This document shows positions 1 to 11,800 of a stretch of DNA of 64,000 nucleotides, one piece after another. The notes beneath the pieces are model-generated. The model ran no database searches and had not been told where the DNA came from. It worked only from the letters and a program-made list of their open reading frames with translations. Origin of the DNA: Burkholderiales bacterium (GTDB lineage: Bacteria > Pseudomonadota > Gammaproteobacteria > Burkholderiales > Burkholderiaceae_C); the NCBI GenBank assembly GCA_028868855.1, contig JAGWTR010000003.1:354978-418977 (forward strand). The letters are read 5' to 3'. Each line of letters begins with the position of its first letter. Position 1 is the stretch's first letter. The position numbers and the translations under genes are program-made.

Positions 1-1082
1 TCACCGTGCAATGCACGGCCGACTTTCCGGGCACCACCGTCAACGAAGCACGCGTCAACGTGGCTGGTGGCTCTGAAAGCGCCGTGACCAATGCCGCCGC
101 TTTCCCCACGTCGACCAACACCGGCTTCCTGGTCCCCACGGGCGCTTGCGCCACCATTGCCACCGCCGGCACCGAAGCCCTGTCCTTCCTGGCCGCTGGC
201 CAGATGAAGAGCTGCGGCACGACCCTGGCTGAAAGCGCCAAGTCCGACGGCGGCTACCTGGACGTTGAAGGCCCCGTCTTCAGCAGCACCAAGTACGATG
301 CGGCCGACTTCACGCCTGCTGGCTTCAGTCAAGTGTTCGGCATCGCCGTGAACAGCACGCTGTACAACGCCCTGCAAACCTACCAGAAGACCGCCGCTGG
401 TGGCGCCATCGTGGCCTCCACCTGCGCTGCTGGTGACACCACGCCTGCGTGCCAACCCAGCCTGTCGCGTGCCCAAGTCGCCTCCTTGATCAATGCCGAC
501 AACTTCAACGCCGCCAAGACCACGGGCGGTGCTTTCCTGGTTCCCGGCAGCGCGGTCAGCAAGATCAGCTATTGCATGCGTCCCCAATCGTCGGGCACCC
601 AGCAATCGGCTCAGTTGTATTTCCTGGGCGCCGCTCTGAACGGTACCCTGGGTGGTGCTGACCTGGTCGTGGCTCCTGGCGTGTCGCTGGCCAAGTACTC
701 GTCCATCCTGAACAACGGCTCGTCTGACGTGAAGTCCTGCCTCAACTCGGCCACGGATTTCCGCATGGGCGCCCTGTCGCTGGAGAGCAACCCCATCGGT
801 GGCACCGACACGTACCGCTTCGTCAAGCTGAACGAAGTCCCCGGCACCGAAGGCGTCAGCTTTGCCGCAGGTGCGTCGCAAACCACGACCGCCATCGCGG
901 GTCGATATGACTACGTGTACGAACTGTCGGCCTACTGCCCTGGTGGCCTCTGCTCTGACATCCTCACCGCCCTGAATGGCGCTGTCACCGCTGGCACCTC
1001 CAGCCCAGGCATTTTCCTGACGGGTGTTGAGTCCAAGTTCGGTCGCGCCGGCAACTCGGCAAGTCCTTACGCCAGCCGCTAA
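1..1082 (+). CDS. Secreted PstS-like substrate-binding protein, 5' end outside window
   Basis: The reading frame is open from the left edge (first full codon at base 3), so the start and signal peptide are missing. About 359 residues are visible. The chain is rich in Ala, Gly, Ser and Thr and carries many cysteines (for example STCAAGD, TPACQP, YCMRP, KSCLNS, YCPGGLC), which fits an exported disulfide-bonded protein. The segment RPQSSGTQQS resembles the phosphate-binding loop of PstS-type periplasmic proteins (R-x-x-S/D-G-S-G-T), so a PstS-like fold is my best guess, not a proven function. It lies directly upstream of a two-partner secretion pair on the same strand and ends in strong hairpins, so it is probably a separate transcript. 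Other possibilities are a structural surface protein or a scavenging protein handed to the neighbouring system. Confidence 0.5.
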   Translation, partial: TVQCTADFPGTTVNEARVNVAGGSESAVTNAAAFPTSTNTGFLVPTGACATIATAGTEALSFLAAGQMKSCGTTLAESAKSDGGYLDVEGPVFSSTKYDAADFTPAGFSQVFGIAVNSTLYNALQTYQKTAAGGAIVASTCAAGDTTPACQPSLSRAQVASLINADNFNAAKTTGGAFLVPGSAVSKISYCMRPQSSGTQQSAQLYFLGAALNGTLGGADLVVAPGVSLAKYSSILNNGSSDVKSCLNSATDFRMGALSLESNPIGGTDTYRFVKLNEVPGTEGVSFAAGASQTTTAIAGRYDYVYELSAYCPGGLCSDILTALNGAVTAGTSSPGIFLTGVESKFGRAGNSASPYASR

Positions 1083-1096
1083 GTCGGGTGCGGGTT

Positions 1097-1156
1097 CCCT
1101 TCGAGGCTTCGCCCTCGAAGGGCTGCACTTCAAGGGCTGATGTCTGGCCTTTTTTT
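1097..1156 (+). terminator. Hairpin and T-run, probable rho-independent terminator
   Basis: A perfect 10-bp stem (CCCTTCGAGG at 1097-1106 pairing with CCTCGAAGGG at 1113-1122, 6-nt loop) starts 15 nt after the preceding stop codon. The long T-run at 1150-1156 lies about 27 nt after the stem, which is farther than in a canonical terminator. A second stem follows immediately. Confidence 0.5.
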
Positions 1157-1160
1157 GCAC

Positions 1161-1178
1161 AGTCCCCACCCGGGGACT
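1161..1178 (+). terminator. Second short hairpin before the TpsB gene
   Basis: AGTCCCC (1161-1167) pairs perfectly with GGGGACT (1172-1178) around a 4-nt loop and is followed by the T-rich GTTGTTTTGTG. It could be a back-up terminator or a structure in the leader of the downstream transporter gene, whose start codon lies 22 nt further on. Confidence 0.35.
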
Positions 1179-1200
1179 GTTGTTTTGTGTGATGTGCGAA

Positions 1201-2820
1201 ATGAAAAAACTGGCTTTTTTATGGGTGTCTGTGGTGTTCGGGGCCACCCCTTATGCCGCCACGCCGACAGCCACTGCGAGCCCAAGCTTTGACGTCATGG
1301 AGTACGTCGTTGAAGGCAACACCGTGCTGCCCAATGAACTGGTCGAGCGCGCGCTCAATCCTTATCTCGGCCCTGACAAATCGTTCAAGGACATTGAGGC
1401 CGCACGCACCGCGCTGGAAAAGATCTACCAGGACAGCGGCTTCCTGTCCGTGGTGGTGAGCTTGCCCAACCAACGCGTGGACACAGGCGAGGTGCGGCTG
1501 GAGGTGACCGAGGCCACGGTTGAAAAATTGAATGTGACCGGTGCGCAATACCACCTGCCCAGCGCCATCAAGGCCAAGGTGCCCAGCTTGACGCCGGGGC
1601 AAACGCCCTATTTCCCGCAGGTGCAAGAGGAATTGGCGCAGCTGCAAACGGGTGATCAACAAGTGACGCCGCTGATTGGCGCAGGGGATGACCCCGCCAA
1701 AATTCAGGTCGACCTGAAGGTTGAAGACAAGCTGCCCTGGCACGGCTCCATCGAGGCCAACTCACGCCAGAGTTTCAACACGCGTCGGGGTCGTCTGGAG
1801 GCCGTGGCCAGCTACAGCAACCTGTGGCAGCTCGGCCATACCGTTGGCGTGAGTTGGCAATATGCGCCCACCCGACCGGCCGATGCCAATACCTTGACCT
1901 TGATTTACGGCCTGCCGCTGTCCAGCAGCGACGACCTGAACTTGTCGCTGACCGACAGTCGAAGCGACACCCCCACCAACACCAGTCTGGGCGGCGCGAC
2001 GCTGACGCGAGGTCGCTTCTACGGCCTGCGCTGGCAGCATCAGCTGGATGCGCAGGACTGGCCGGTGCGTCACAGCCTGTATGGGTCGCTGGATTACAAA
2101 GACAACCACGACAGCAATCAGGAGATTGGTGGCTTCACCACGGCCAAGCCGCCGCTGCGCTACCCCGTGCTGTCGCTGGGCTACAACCTGGCGTGGCAGG
2201 GCGCGCAAGACCAGCTCGTGACGGTCAACACCTCGTGGGCCACCTCCAGCAGTGCCCTGGCCGGACGAACCGTTGACTGCAATGGCCGGTCGATGGATCA
2301 ATTCGAATGCAAGCGCGCGGGCTCCAGCCCCGACTTCCTGGTGTGGAAGGCGGGCCTGGGTCTGCGCCAACCGCTGTTCGGCCACTGGCAGGTCAATGCG
2401 CACGCGGACGCGCAGATCGCCTCGGGCCCCCTGGCGTCTGGCGAGCAATACAGCCTGGGCGGCGTCGATTCCGTGCGTGGCTATTACGACGCCGAACAAG
2501 CCGGCGACATGGGTTGGGCCACCCGGCTGGAATTGATCTCACCGGTGTGGGCGCCCTTTCCTGACCTGAACGTCACCGGGCTGGCCTTTTTTGACCGGGG
2601 CTTTGTCTTGTTGAAAAACCCCCTGCCCAGTCAGAAGTCCCACATCCACCTGGGCAGCACCGGTTTGGGCTGGCGCGCGGACAACAGCCGCGGTCTGCAG
2701 CTTTCATTGGATGTCGCTTTGCCACTGCTGGAAACGCAGCGCGCTGCCGACAGCGGTGCTTACGAAAGTGCGACCAAGCGTCGCGTTCGTGTTGATTTGA
2801 GCCTTCGTCAGTCGTTTTGA
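1201..2820 (+). CDS. Two-partner secretion transporter TpsB (ShlB/FhaC/HecB family)
   Basis: A 539-residue outer-membrane transporter that exports the TpsA protein encoded next to it. The start at 1201 (MKKLAFLWVSVVFG) gives a clean signal peptide; the in-frame start at 1180 would place seven extra residues before it. Two POTRA domains follow at roughly 30-170, beginning with FDVMEYVVEGNTVLP. The rest is a 16-strand-type barrel with the family motif around SLGGVDSVRGYYDAE (the VRGY loop-6 element) and a terminal phenylalanine (LSLRQSF) expected for Bam-dependent insertion. Length matches the usual 540-580 residues. The gap to tpsA is 37 nt, so the pair is almost certainly an operon. Confidence 0.93.
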   Translation: MKKLAFLWVSVVFGATPYAATPTATASPSFDVMEYVVEGNTVLPNELVERALNPYLGPDKSFKDIEAARTALEKIYQDSGFLSVVVSLPNQRVDTGEVRLEVTEATVEKLNVTGAQYHLPSAIKAKVPSLTPGQTPYFPQVQEELAQLQTGDQQVTPLIGAGDDPAKIQVDLKVEDKLPWHGSIEANSRQSFNTRRGRLEAVASYSNLWQLGHTVGVSWQYAPTRPADANTLTLIYGLPLSSSDDLNLSLTDSRSDTPTNTSLGGATLTRGRFYGLRWQHQLDAQDWPVRHSLYGSLDYKDNHDSNQEIGGFTTAKPPLRYPVLSLGYNLAWQGAQDQLVTVNTSWATSSSALAGRTVDCNGRSMDQFECKRAGSSPDFLVWKAGLGLRQPLFGHWQVNAHADAQIASGPLASGEQYSLGGVDSVRGYYDAEQAGDMGWATRLELISPVWAPFPDLNVTGLAFFDRGFVLLKNPLPSQKSHIHLGSTGLGWRADNSRGLQLSLDVALPLLETQRAADSGAYESATKRRVRVDLSLRQSF

Positions 2821-2857
2821 TGCTGGCCCCAGCGGGCATGGTTTGAGGAGTTTTGTC

Positions 2858-5800
2858 ATGAATAAGCAAGTTCATCGTCTGGTGTTTGACCGTCGTCGTG
2901 GCATGCGGGTGCCAGCGGCCGAACATGTGCGCTCGGCCGGCAAGGCCGCAGGCGGAGAACGCCGAGCCACGGCTCGGGTGGTCAGCCGATGGCTGGTCAC
3001 GGCAAGCATGGCTGGGCCCCTGACGTTGGGGCTGGCGGGCAGTGATGCGATGGCCCAGCAACGCACCATGAGTGGCAGTGCCACGCGATCGGTGTCGGCG
3101 CTGGTCAACATCCCGCAGACGCAACGGTCTCTGCCCCAGCCCACTTTTCAGCCCAAAGGCATGCTCGATGCTGATCCGCGCAAGAACTACGGCAGCTTCT
3201 CTCTGAACTACGGCGCAGCGGGCTTGAACATCAACCAGCAAGACGACAAGGTCATCATCAACTGGGACAGCTTCAACGTGGGGCAAGGCTACACCGTTCG
3301 CTTTGTTCAGCCGCAAAGCACGTCGTCTGCCCTTAACAACATTTGGGATGCCAATCCCAGCGTCATCCTTGGCCAGATTCAGGCCAATGGCGAAGTGATT
3401 TTGCAGAACCACAATGGCGTCATTTTTGGCCCAACGGCCCGCGTGGACACGGGTCGATTCGTGACCACGGCACTCAAGCTGGCCAACGACACCTACCTGC
3501 GGGGCATTCGCGCCAATGCGCGAGCAGGGGCTGCGACCTTTGGTGACGATGAGTCCTTGCCAACGGGCTTCATCACCGTCGAGCGTGGCGCCGAGATCAA
3601 GACCTTGGCCGGTGGCGACGTCATGATGGTGGCCCCCAAGGTGTACAACGAAGGCAGCATTGAAACGCCGAAAGGCCAGACCATTCTGGCGGCGGGGCAG
3701 AAGGTGTATTTGTACAACGCCACCGATGCCGCGCAACGCGGTCTGGTGGTGGCGGTGGATGCGTTTGCCGATGGTTCCAACGAGGTCAACACCGTTGAGC
3801 AAGCCGCCAAGGGCAATTACAAAACCGTCCATGGGCAAACCGTCAGCGACGGCACGCCCGACACAACGGACGGACTGAGCACCAAGATCAATCAGATTGT
3901 GGCCGAGCAAGGCACCATCAACCTGGTGGGCATGACGATTCGCCAAAACGGTGTCTTGACGGCAACCACCGCCGTCAAGGGACAAAATGGCGCCATCTAT
4001 CTGCAGGCGCAGAAGAACACGACGCCCTATAACGAAAAGAACGTGGCGGCCGAGCTGGGGACGGTCGAGTTCGGCAAAGACAGCCAGACGTTGGTGACGC
4101 CGGTCGCGGACAGCAGTGCCAAACAAAAAGATGCCGAGGTCTTCTACCGATCCAGAATTGAGGTGATCGGCAAGGACATCCGTGTTCGCTCAGGCGCCGA
4201 GATCACGGCGGTGTCGGGCAATGTCAGTTTGCGCGCTGGCGCCAACATGCAGACCGCCTCGGTCTTTGACAACACCAAGGAAACGGGGGCCGCCGATGGC
4301 AGTCACCTGGTGGTTGAAGGGGGCGCCACCATCAGTGCGGCAGGTCTGCGCGATGTGGCCGTGCCCATGAGCCGCAATCAACTCAGTGGCCGTCTGTTCG
4401 CCACTGAGTTGGCAGATTCGCCCGTGCAGCGCGGCGGTGTTCTGTACCGAAGCGACTTTTTGACCGATGCGCGCCGCCAGGTCGGCGTGGCCAATGTCAC
4501 CGGGCAATACAAGCTGATTGAGCGCACGGCCCAGGAGTTGTCCACCCGCGGCGGCAATGTGCGCCTGTTGTCGCAAGGCGATTTGGTGATCGCCGATGAC
4601 GCCCGGCTGGATGTGTCCGGGGGCAGCATCAAGTACGACGCGGGTCAAATCACATCGTCCCTGGTGCGTCGGGGCAATCAGCTCATTTCTCTGGAGAATG
4701 CCAAGGCTGGCGATAAATACGACGAGTTGATCACCCCGACGGTGAACGCACTCACGCAGCAGGTGCCCAGTTTTGTCCAGGGCGCCGATGCGGGCCTGGC
4801 CTGGGTGGCGGGTGCCAACACCTACCTGGGTGCGCATGTGGTCAAGGGCGATGTGGTGGTGGGCGCCAATCAGCGCACGGGGCAGGTCGTGGGCGCCTAC
4901 GTCCCGGCATCGACCGGACTGGCCCTGTCTCCCATTGATCTACCGGACGAGTTGGGTGTGGCGGACATCCTGAAAACCCGACCCGAGCTGTACAGCTCGC
5001 TGCGTCCGCTGGGTGCCACGCTCATGGTGGGCTACAAGTCCGCGCCGGTGGATCGCTCCTACAGTCAACTTACCCCCGAAATTGATCTCACCGGGTCGCG
5101 CCAAGCCCCTTTGTTGGCGATTCCTGAACTGGGCACCTCACAAGCCGATCAGTTCTTTGCGGCTTTGGGCACCACTCAGCTGATGGCGAGTGATGTGCAG
5201 TCAGCGGGCGTGGCGACCTTGTCACTGAATGCACAAACCGTGCGCATGTCCAAAGGCGCTTCTCTGGACTTGGGTGCCTCCGGCCAGTTGGCCGTCGACG
5301 CCGAACACATTGACCTGGATGGGAAGCTGCGGGCGGCCGGGGGCAAGGTGCGACTGACGAGCTATACCGCCCCGGGTGACGCCAGCTTTGGCACGGTGGA
5401 GATCGGGCCAGATGCCCGCATTGATTTGTCGGGCACACGCCGTGATGAGCGTGGGGCATTCTCTGCAACGGGCACGGGCAATGTGAATGGCGGCGATTTC
5501 AACATTGATGCCGACCATTCGGCCACCTTGGCCGAAGGCAGTGTGGTCGATGTGTCTGCCGGTGTGTGGCGAACCAGCGCTGGCAGCACCAGCACGGGCG
5601 CGGCAGGCAGCGTGACGCTGGGCGTCAACGGTACGCTGGATCGGAACAGCGAGCCGACAGGCCAATTGTTTTTGAAGGGCGCGCTGTCAGCCTTTGACTT
5701 CAAGTCGGGGGGCACCTTGTCCTTGAGTGGCCTGCACTCGCTGGTCATCGGCGGGATCGCGCAGGACGACTGGGGCCTGTCGCTGGGCGAGGCGTTTTTC

Positions 5801-8800
5801 TCGGACCATGGCTTTGGCACCTTCAAGCTGTCGGCCCTGGGTGACGTCAACGTCGCCGGCAGCCTGACGCCGGTTCTGCGCAACTTCGTCCTGAGTTCCA
5901 GCCGCATGGCGCTGGCGCCCGAGGCCCTGACCAGCACCGGGGTGCTGGATGCCAGCAGCCGCCAAGCCATTGCCCTGAACCTGACGGCCACGCTGCAGCC
6001 TAGGCAAGGGCTGTATGGCAGCTTGGAAACGGGCGGCAATGTCAAGGTGGCGCAGGGCGCCCGGGTGGATGTGGGTGCCGGCGGGCAGATTGGCTTGAAG
6101 GCTGGCGGCAACATCGAAGTGGCGGGCCAGTTGCTGGCCCATGGCGGGAGAATTTCGCTGGGGCTGTCGGGCGATCGTGGCGGTGGTGATGCAACCGGCA
6201 CCGTGGATGCCGCCGGCTTCATCGATGGTCAGGAGGTTCGGTTGACCGCAAGCGGCGTGTTGGACGTGTCGGGGCTCGCCCTGTCGGCCACCACGGCAAC
6301 GCTGGGTGGCGATCTGGTCCGAGGTCGTGTGCTGGGCGGCGGTACCGTCAACCTGAACGTCAATCCCGGTAAGCCATCGCGAGGCCGCGTGGTCACCGAA
6401 GTGGGATCGACGATTGATGTCAGCGGCGCTTCCGCGGACCTGGACCTGAGCAGAAGCCCAGGCGCCAAGGTGCACCTCAGCCAGGGTGCGGGTAGCGTCA
6501 GTGTGGCCTCGGCCGATGGCTTTTCGCTGATGGGCAACTTGGTGGCGGCGCGACCCGACGCGTCGGTGTCGGGCGGTCAATTCAGCGCGTCCATCAGCCG
6601 TGAGGGGGTGGCCGACTTCACGTCGAATTCCGACCAGGACAAGCAATACCAATCGGCCGCGCACCAGCTGACACTGCTGGGCAGCAGTGCCGAGGTGGCG
6701 CAGCACCCGCATGCCTACAACGAGGGCGTGCTGTCTGCCAATCAATTGCTGGACGCGGGCTTTGACCAAATTCAATTGCGGGCCGACGACCGCATCGTGC
6801 TGGGTCATGGCGTCAATCTGGTGTCTGACACCCAGAAGCCAGGATCGACGCAAGTGGCCTTGCGCTCGGTTCAGTTGACGGCGCCCGTGCTCCAAGCCAC
6901 GGACGGCGGGCTGCACACCGTGCGGGCTGCTGCCGTGTCGCTGGGCGACCGGGATCTGACGCCGCAAAAAGCGTTGACCACTCCCATCGTCCCCTCCGCC
7001 ATGTTGGGCGATGCCGGTTTGTCGGTGCAGGCCGGTTTGATCGAGGTCTTCGGCCACAGTGCCTTGCAAGGCTTTGGCCAGGCCAAAGGCGTGACGCTCG
7101 ATGCCACGCTGGACACCCATGGGCAGCTCGACCGCCGACAAGATGGCGAGATCCGTTTCATCGGGCGCTCCTTTGCGCAAGACGCCGACGCGAAAAAACG
7201 CAGCGACCTGCAAGGCAGTCTGAGCTTTGGCGGTGATTTGACGCTGAAGGCAGGCCAGGTCTATGCATCGACCTTGTCGAACTTCACGGTGCAAGGTATG
7301 CCAGGCGCATCGTCCTTGACGGTGGCCATGCCGACAGGCGGCTCAAGCAGCGCAACACCCTTGTCTGCTCTGGCGCAATTGACCCTGCAGGCGCGTGATG
7401 TGGTCGTCAGTGGCGTGATCCGCCAGCCCTTTGGCAGCATCACCATCAACGGCGAGAACATGCCAAGGCTGGAGGCCGCCAGCGTGCTGTCCGTGTCGGG
7501 CGATGGCGTCACGGTGCCGGTGGGCACCACCATCAACTCGCGGCAATGGGTGTATGCCACCAATGGCACCGCCGATGGGGTGAGCCCTGCCGCCGATGAC
7601 AGCGTGAAAACGCTCAACGGCCTGCCGGTGGCCAAGGGGATTTTGGTGAAAGGCGCAGGCCTGAGCATCAGCAATCAGACCCTGGTGCAGGCCCAGGCCG
7701 GGGGCGATCTACAAGCGTGGGAATTCATCGCGGGCGTGGGGGGATCCACCGACACACTGAACCGCAGCAATGTGTTCGCCATCCTGCCTGGCTACCACTA
7801 CGACTTCGCGCCGTTTGACACCGAAATCGCCGCCAGCACCAAGGCGGTGGGCACGCGCTTGTCCGCCGGAGACCAGGTTCAGATCAGCACCGGCAGCGCG
7901 GTGTTGGCCGCGGGCCTCTATACCTTGCTGCCGGCCCGCTATGCCACCTTGCGTGGCGCTGTGCTGGTGTCGGCCACCAGCTTGAATGCGACCCAGCCCT
8001 TGTCCCAGGCCATCGCGCGTGACGATGGCAGTGTGCTGGTGTCCGGCCATCTAACGGCCGTCGGCACCGACATCAACGGCGGCCATGACCCTCGCCAAGC
8101 CTTGATTCTGGAGCCTGAGTCCACTTACCGCGCCAAATCGGCCTTGCAGGTGTTGTCGATCAATGACTACCTGGCCGACCAGGCCGCGCGCCATGCCACG
8201 GCCCTGCCATCGCGCCCCGGCGATGCCGGTCGGGTGTCCTTGCAGGCGGACCAGTCCTTTGCGTGGGCGGCGCAGTTCAATCTGGCCGGCGCCGCCGGAT
8301 TCCAGGCCGGTCAGTTTGACCTGTCCATGCCCGACATGGCATTGCTGGGGCAGGGCGAGTCCTCGACCAGTGGCACCACGGCCATCAGCGTGAAAGCGTT
8401 GAACGCCACCGGCGCACAAAGCATCTTGCTCGGCGGCATCCGCACTGGCACGGCCGAGAACACGCACGTCACCACCCTGGCCAGTCAGGTCAGCCTCAGC
8501 GGGGAGCTTGCGGTGGGTGAGTTGATCGCGGTGGCGACGGACTCCGTGCACGTGAACCAGGGCACCTCGATCGTGTCCAACGGCGCAAGCAATGGCCTGT
8601 CCAACACCCTCACGGTCGATGGCATGGGCGCTGCCCTGGTGGTGAGTGACCATGCCAATACCGACCTGCGCCGTGACCTGTCCACCGTGCCCAAGGGCGC
8701 TGTGCAGACGGGCACGCTGACGGTGGATGCGGGCGTGACGCTGCAAGGCGCGGCCGTTCAACTCGATGGAAGCAAACGGGTGAAGCTCGACGCTGACACC

Positions 8801-11800
8801 AAGCTGCTCACCTCGTCCATTGGAGTGGGGGCACCGCACATTGCCTTGGGCGGCCTCTCGGAGGATGCCAATGCCTTGTCCGTTGCGGGCCCATTGCTGG
8901 AGGCCTACAGCCAGGTCGAGCGGCTGCAATTGCGCAGCTACAGCAGCATTGATCTGTTGGGCAGCATGACCTTGGGCGCGCGTTCCGCCAACAATGCCCC
9001 GTTGATCCAACACCTGGTCCTGGACGCGCCGGAGTTGCTGGGTCTGGGGCATGCGACCGACACCGCCACCGTGTTGGCTCAACACGTGGTGCTGCGCAAT
9101 ACCTCGGGCCTGAAGGCCAGCGGCGCGCAGCACGGCGATTCAAAACTCCGGGTGGTGGCTGAACCCGTCCTGAAAGATGGCGTCACTGGCGGCATCACCG
9201 TGGCGGGCGCCCAAGGCGAGAGTGCGCAAGGCCTGGCCTTTGCCTCGGCCACCCTGGCCACTGCGGGTGATGTGGTGTTCAGTGGGAAAGGGCTTCTGAA
9301 TGCGCAAGGGGATGTCACCATTTCCAGCGCGCGTGTCACGGCGGACAAGACCGCACAGCATGGCGTGAACAGTCAAGGGGTGCTCACCATCGAGCAAGCC
9401 CTCAACCGCCACAGTTTTGGTGAACAGCTTGGTGCGGGTGCCAGCCTGTCCCTGACCGGACAGCGTGTGGTGCAGGACGGCACCATTGATTTGCCATCGG
9501 GCTCTGTGAGCCTGACCGGCCTTGGCCAGACCGACCAGGCCGACACCGTCGTCTTCACCGAGCGTTCCAGCACCCAGGCCAAAGGCTGGGTGGCCAATGC
9601 GGGCAGTACCTGGTCTGCATCGGCCCCTGGTGGCCAGATCAAGGCCACGGCCTTGACGGGTGACGTGGTGGTGCGCGGCGTGCTGGATGTGTCGGCGCCG
9701 CAGCCAAACTCTGCGTCAGACACCGCCAAGTCAGCGGGCGCCATAACCTTGACGGCCACCACGGGCGCTGTGCGTCTTGGCCAGAGCGCACGCCTGAAGG
9801 GCAGCGCGGCCACGGACACCTTGTCGGGCCGCCTGGTGGTGGATGCTCAAACCTTGGTCAACGAAACCGCACCCGGGGTCAATGGCCTGGCCGTGGCCAG
9901 CGCGGCTGCGGCACAAGGGACACTGGACCGCCTGATCGGTGCCGCCAATGCGGGCGGCCTGCATGGTGAGGTCGATGTGCGTGTCCGCCAGGGTGATCAA
10001 TCCCTGAACACCACCCTCAAGGCCGTGCGTGCCAGCCTGAGCGCCGATGCCGGCACACTGACCTTGCTGGGCGCCGCCACGATTGATGCCACGGCACCGC
10101 AAGGGGGGGTGGTGCAACTGGCCGCCGGTCAGGATCTGACGGTCAGTGCGGGCGCCCAGATTCACGCGGACTCCAGTCGGGCGGGCGCCAATGGCGGCGA
10201 CGTCCTGTTGGCGTCCACCTCAGGGCGGGTGAAGCTCGAAGAAGGCGCGACCATCACGGCGACCGGCGACGACGCCCTGGATGGTCGCGTGGTCATCAGC
10301 GCCCAGCGCGAGGTGTTGACCGCATTGGCCAACGCCCATGCGGCCGATGCGACGGCGGCCCCCGTCAAGACCGCCCGCATTGTGGCCGGCGAAATCGATG
10401 TCGTGGGCAACCGCGTGTACCAGGGTGACACGGTGGCCGAAGGCAAGTCAGGGGCGGTGCGCACCGAAACCGGCACCACCACCGAGCTGTCGCCGGTCAG
10501 CCAATACGCGGGTCTGGCCGACATCGCCAGCCACGCAGAAGACTTCATGGGCACGCAGGCCAAGGTGCTGTCGGCCCTGGGTCTGACGGACCAGGCAAAC
10601 CTGCGCGCAGGGGTTGAGATTCGGTCGGCTGCCGATTTCACACTCAGCAGTGACTGGTCTCTGGCGGATGCGCTTCACCCCGGCGCCCAGCCCTTGTTCC
10701 TGACCATTCGGGCGGGCAGGAATCTGAACGTCAAGGGCAGCCTGAGCGATGGCTTTGCGACGGCCGACCGGGCGGCATCGATCAACCCTGGTGAGGGCGC
10801 TTCTTACCGCCTGGTGGCGGGTGCTGACACCACGGCGGCCAACGTGCTCAAGACCGATGCCGCCTCAACCGGCAGCATCACCATCGAGGCCGGCAAGCTG
10901 GTGCGAACCACCTCGGGGTCCATTGAGATGGCCGCGGCGCAAGACATCGTCCTGAACACGAACTACGCGACCAACCCGAGCGCACCGGTTCAAGGGGTGG
11001 CCTATGTGGCCGGGCGTCTGCCTGATTTGCCGGCGGGCGTCACCTTTGACGTGGCCCCATCGAGCGCCGCTGACTTCACCGGCCATGGCGGGCGATTGGA
11101 GGCGTCTGCTGGGCGCGACATCGTCTCGCCCGGAGCCTCTCAATTGTTCGGCAGTTGGTTCAACCATGCGGGCTTCACCGATCTGGATTCCGGCCAGCAA
11201 GTGCCGGTGGCGTGGTGGGCCACCTTCTCGGCGTTCAAGCAAGGCTTTGGCTCATTTGGCGGCGGCAACATCAGCGCCGTGGCCGGACGCGACATCAGCA
11301 ACCTGGGCGTCGTGGCGCCCACTTCGGCGCGCACCCTGACGACGACGGTCACGGATGAGGCCGGCAACTTCGTGGCGCAGCACAATGACCTGGCCGTCGA
11401 CAACGGTGGTGACGTGACCGTCCGGGCGGGGCGGGATGTCCGTGGTGGCCACTATTTCCTGGGCCGGGGCAACGGTGCCATCCAGGCGGGTGGCGCCATC
11501 GCCCTTGGCGACAGCCTGGACAAAGCCAAGTTCCAGCCCCTGGGCGCGATACTGGGCCAAATGGACGGCAACTGGTCCATGCAGGCCGTGGCCGATGTCA
11601 ATCTGGCGATGGCCTTCAACCCGACCATGTATGTCAACGCCACGCGATCCAAGAGCGACGGTGGCCTCTACCTCACCTATGGTGAAGACGCTGCACTGGC
11701 CCTTTCCAGCGTATGGGGTGACATCAATTGGTGGGGCAACAGCCGATCCACCAAAGGCACAGCCACCACGAACACTTACTTGGTCCAAATGGCAAAGCTG

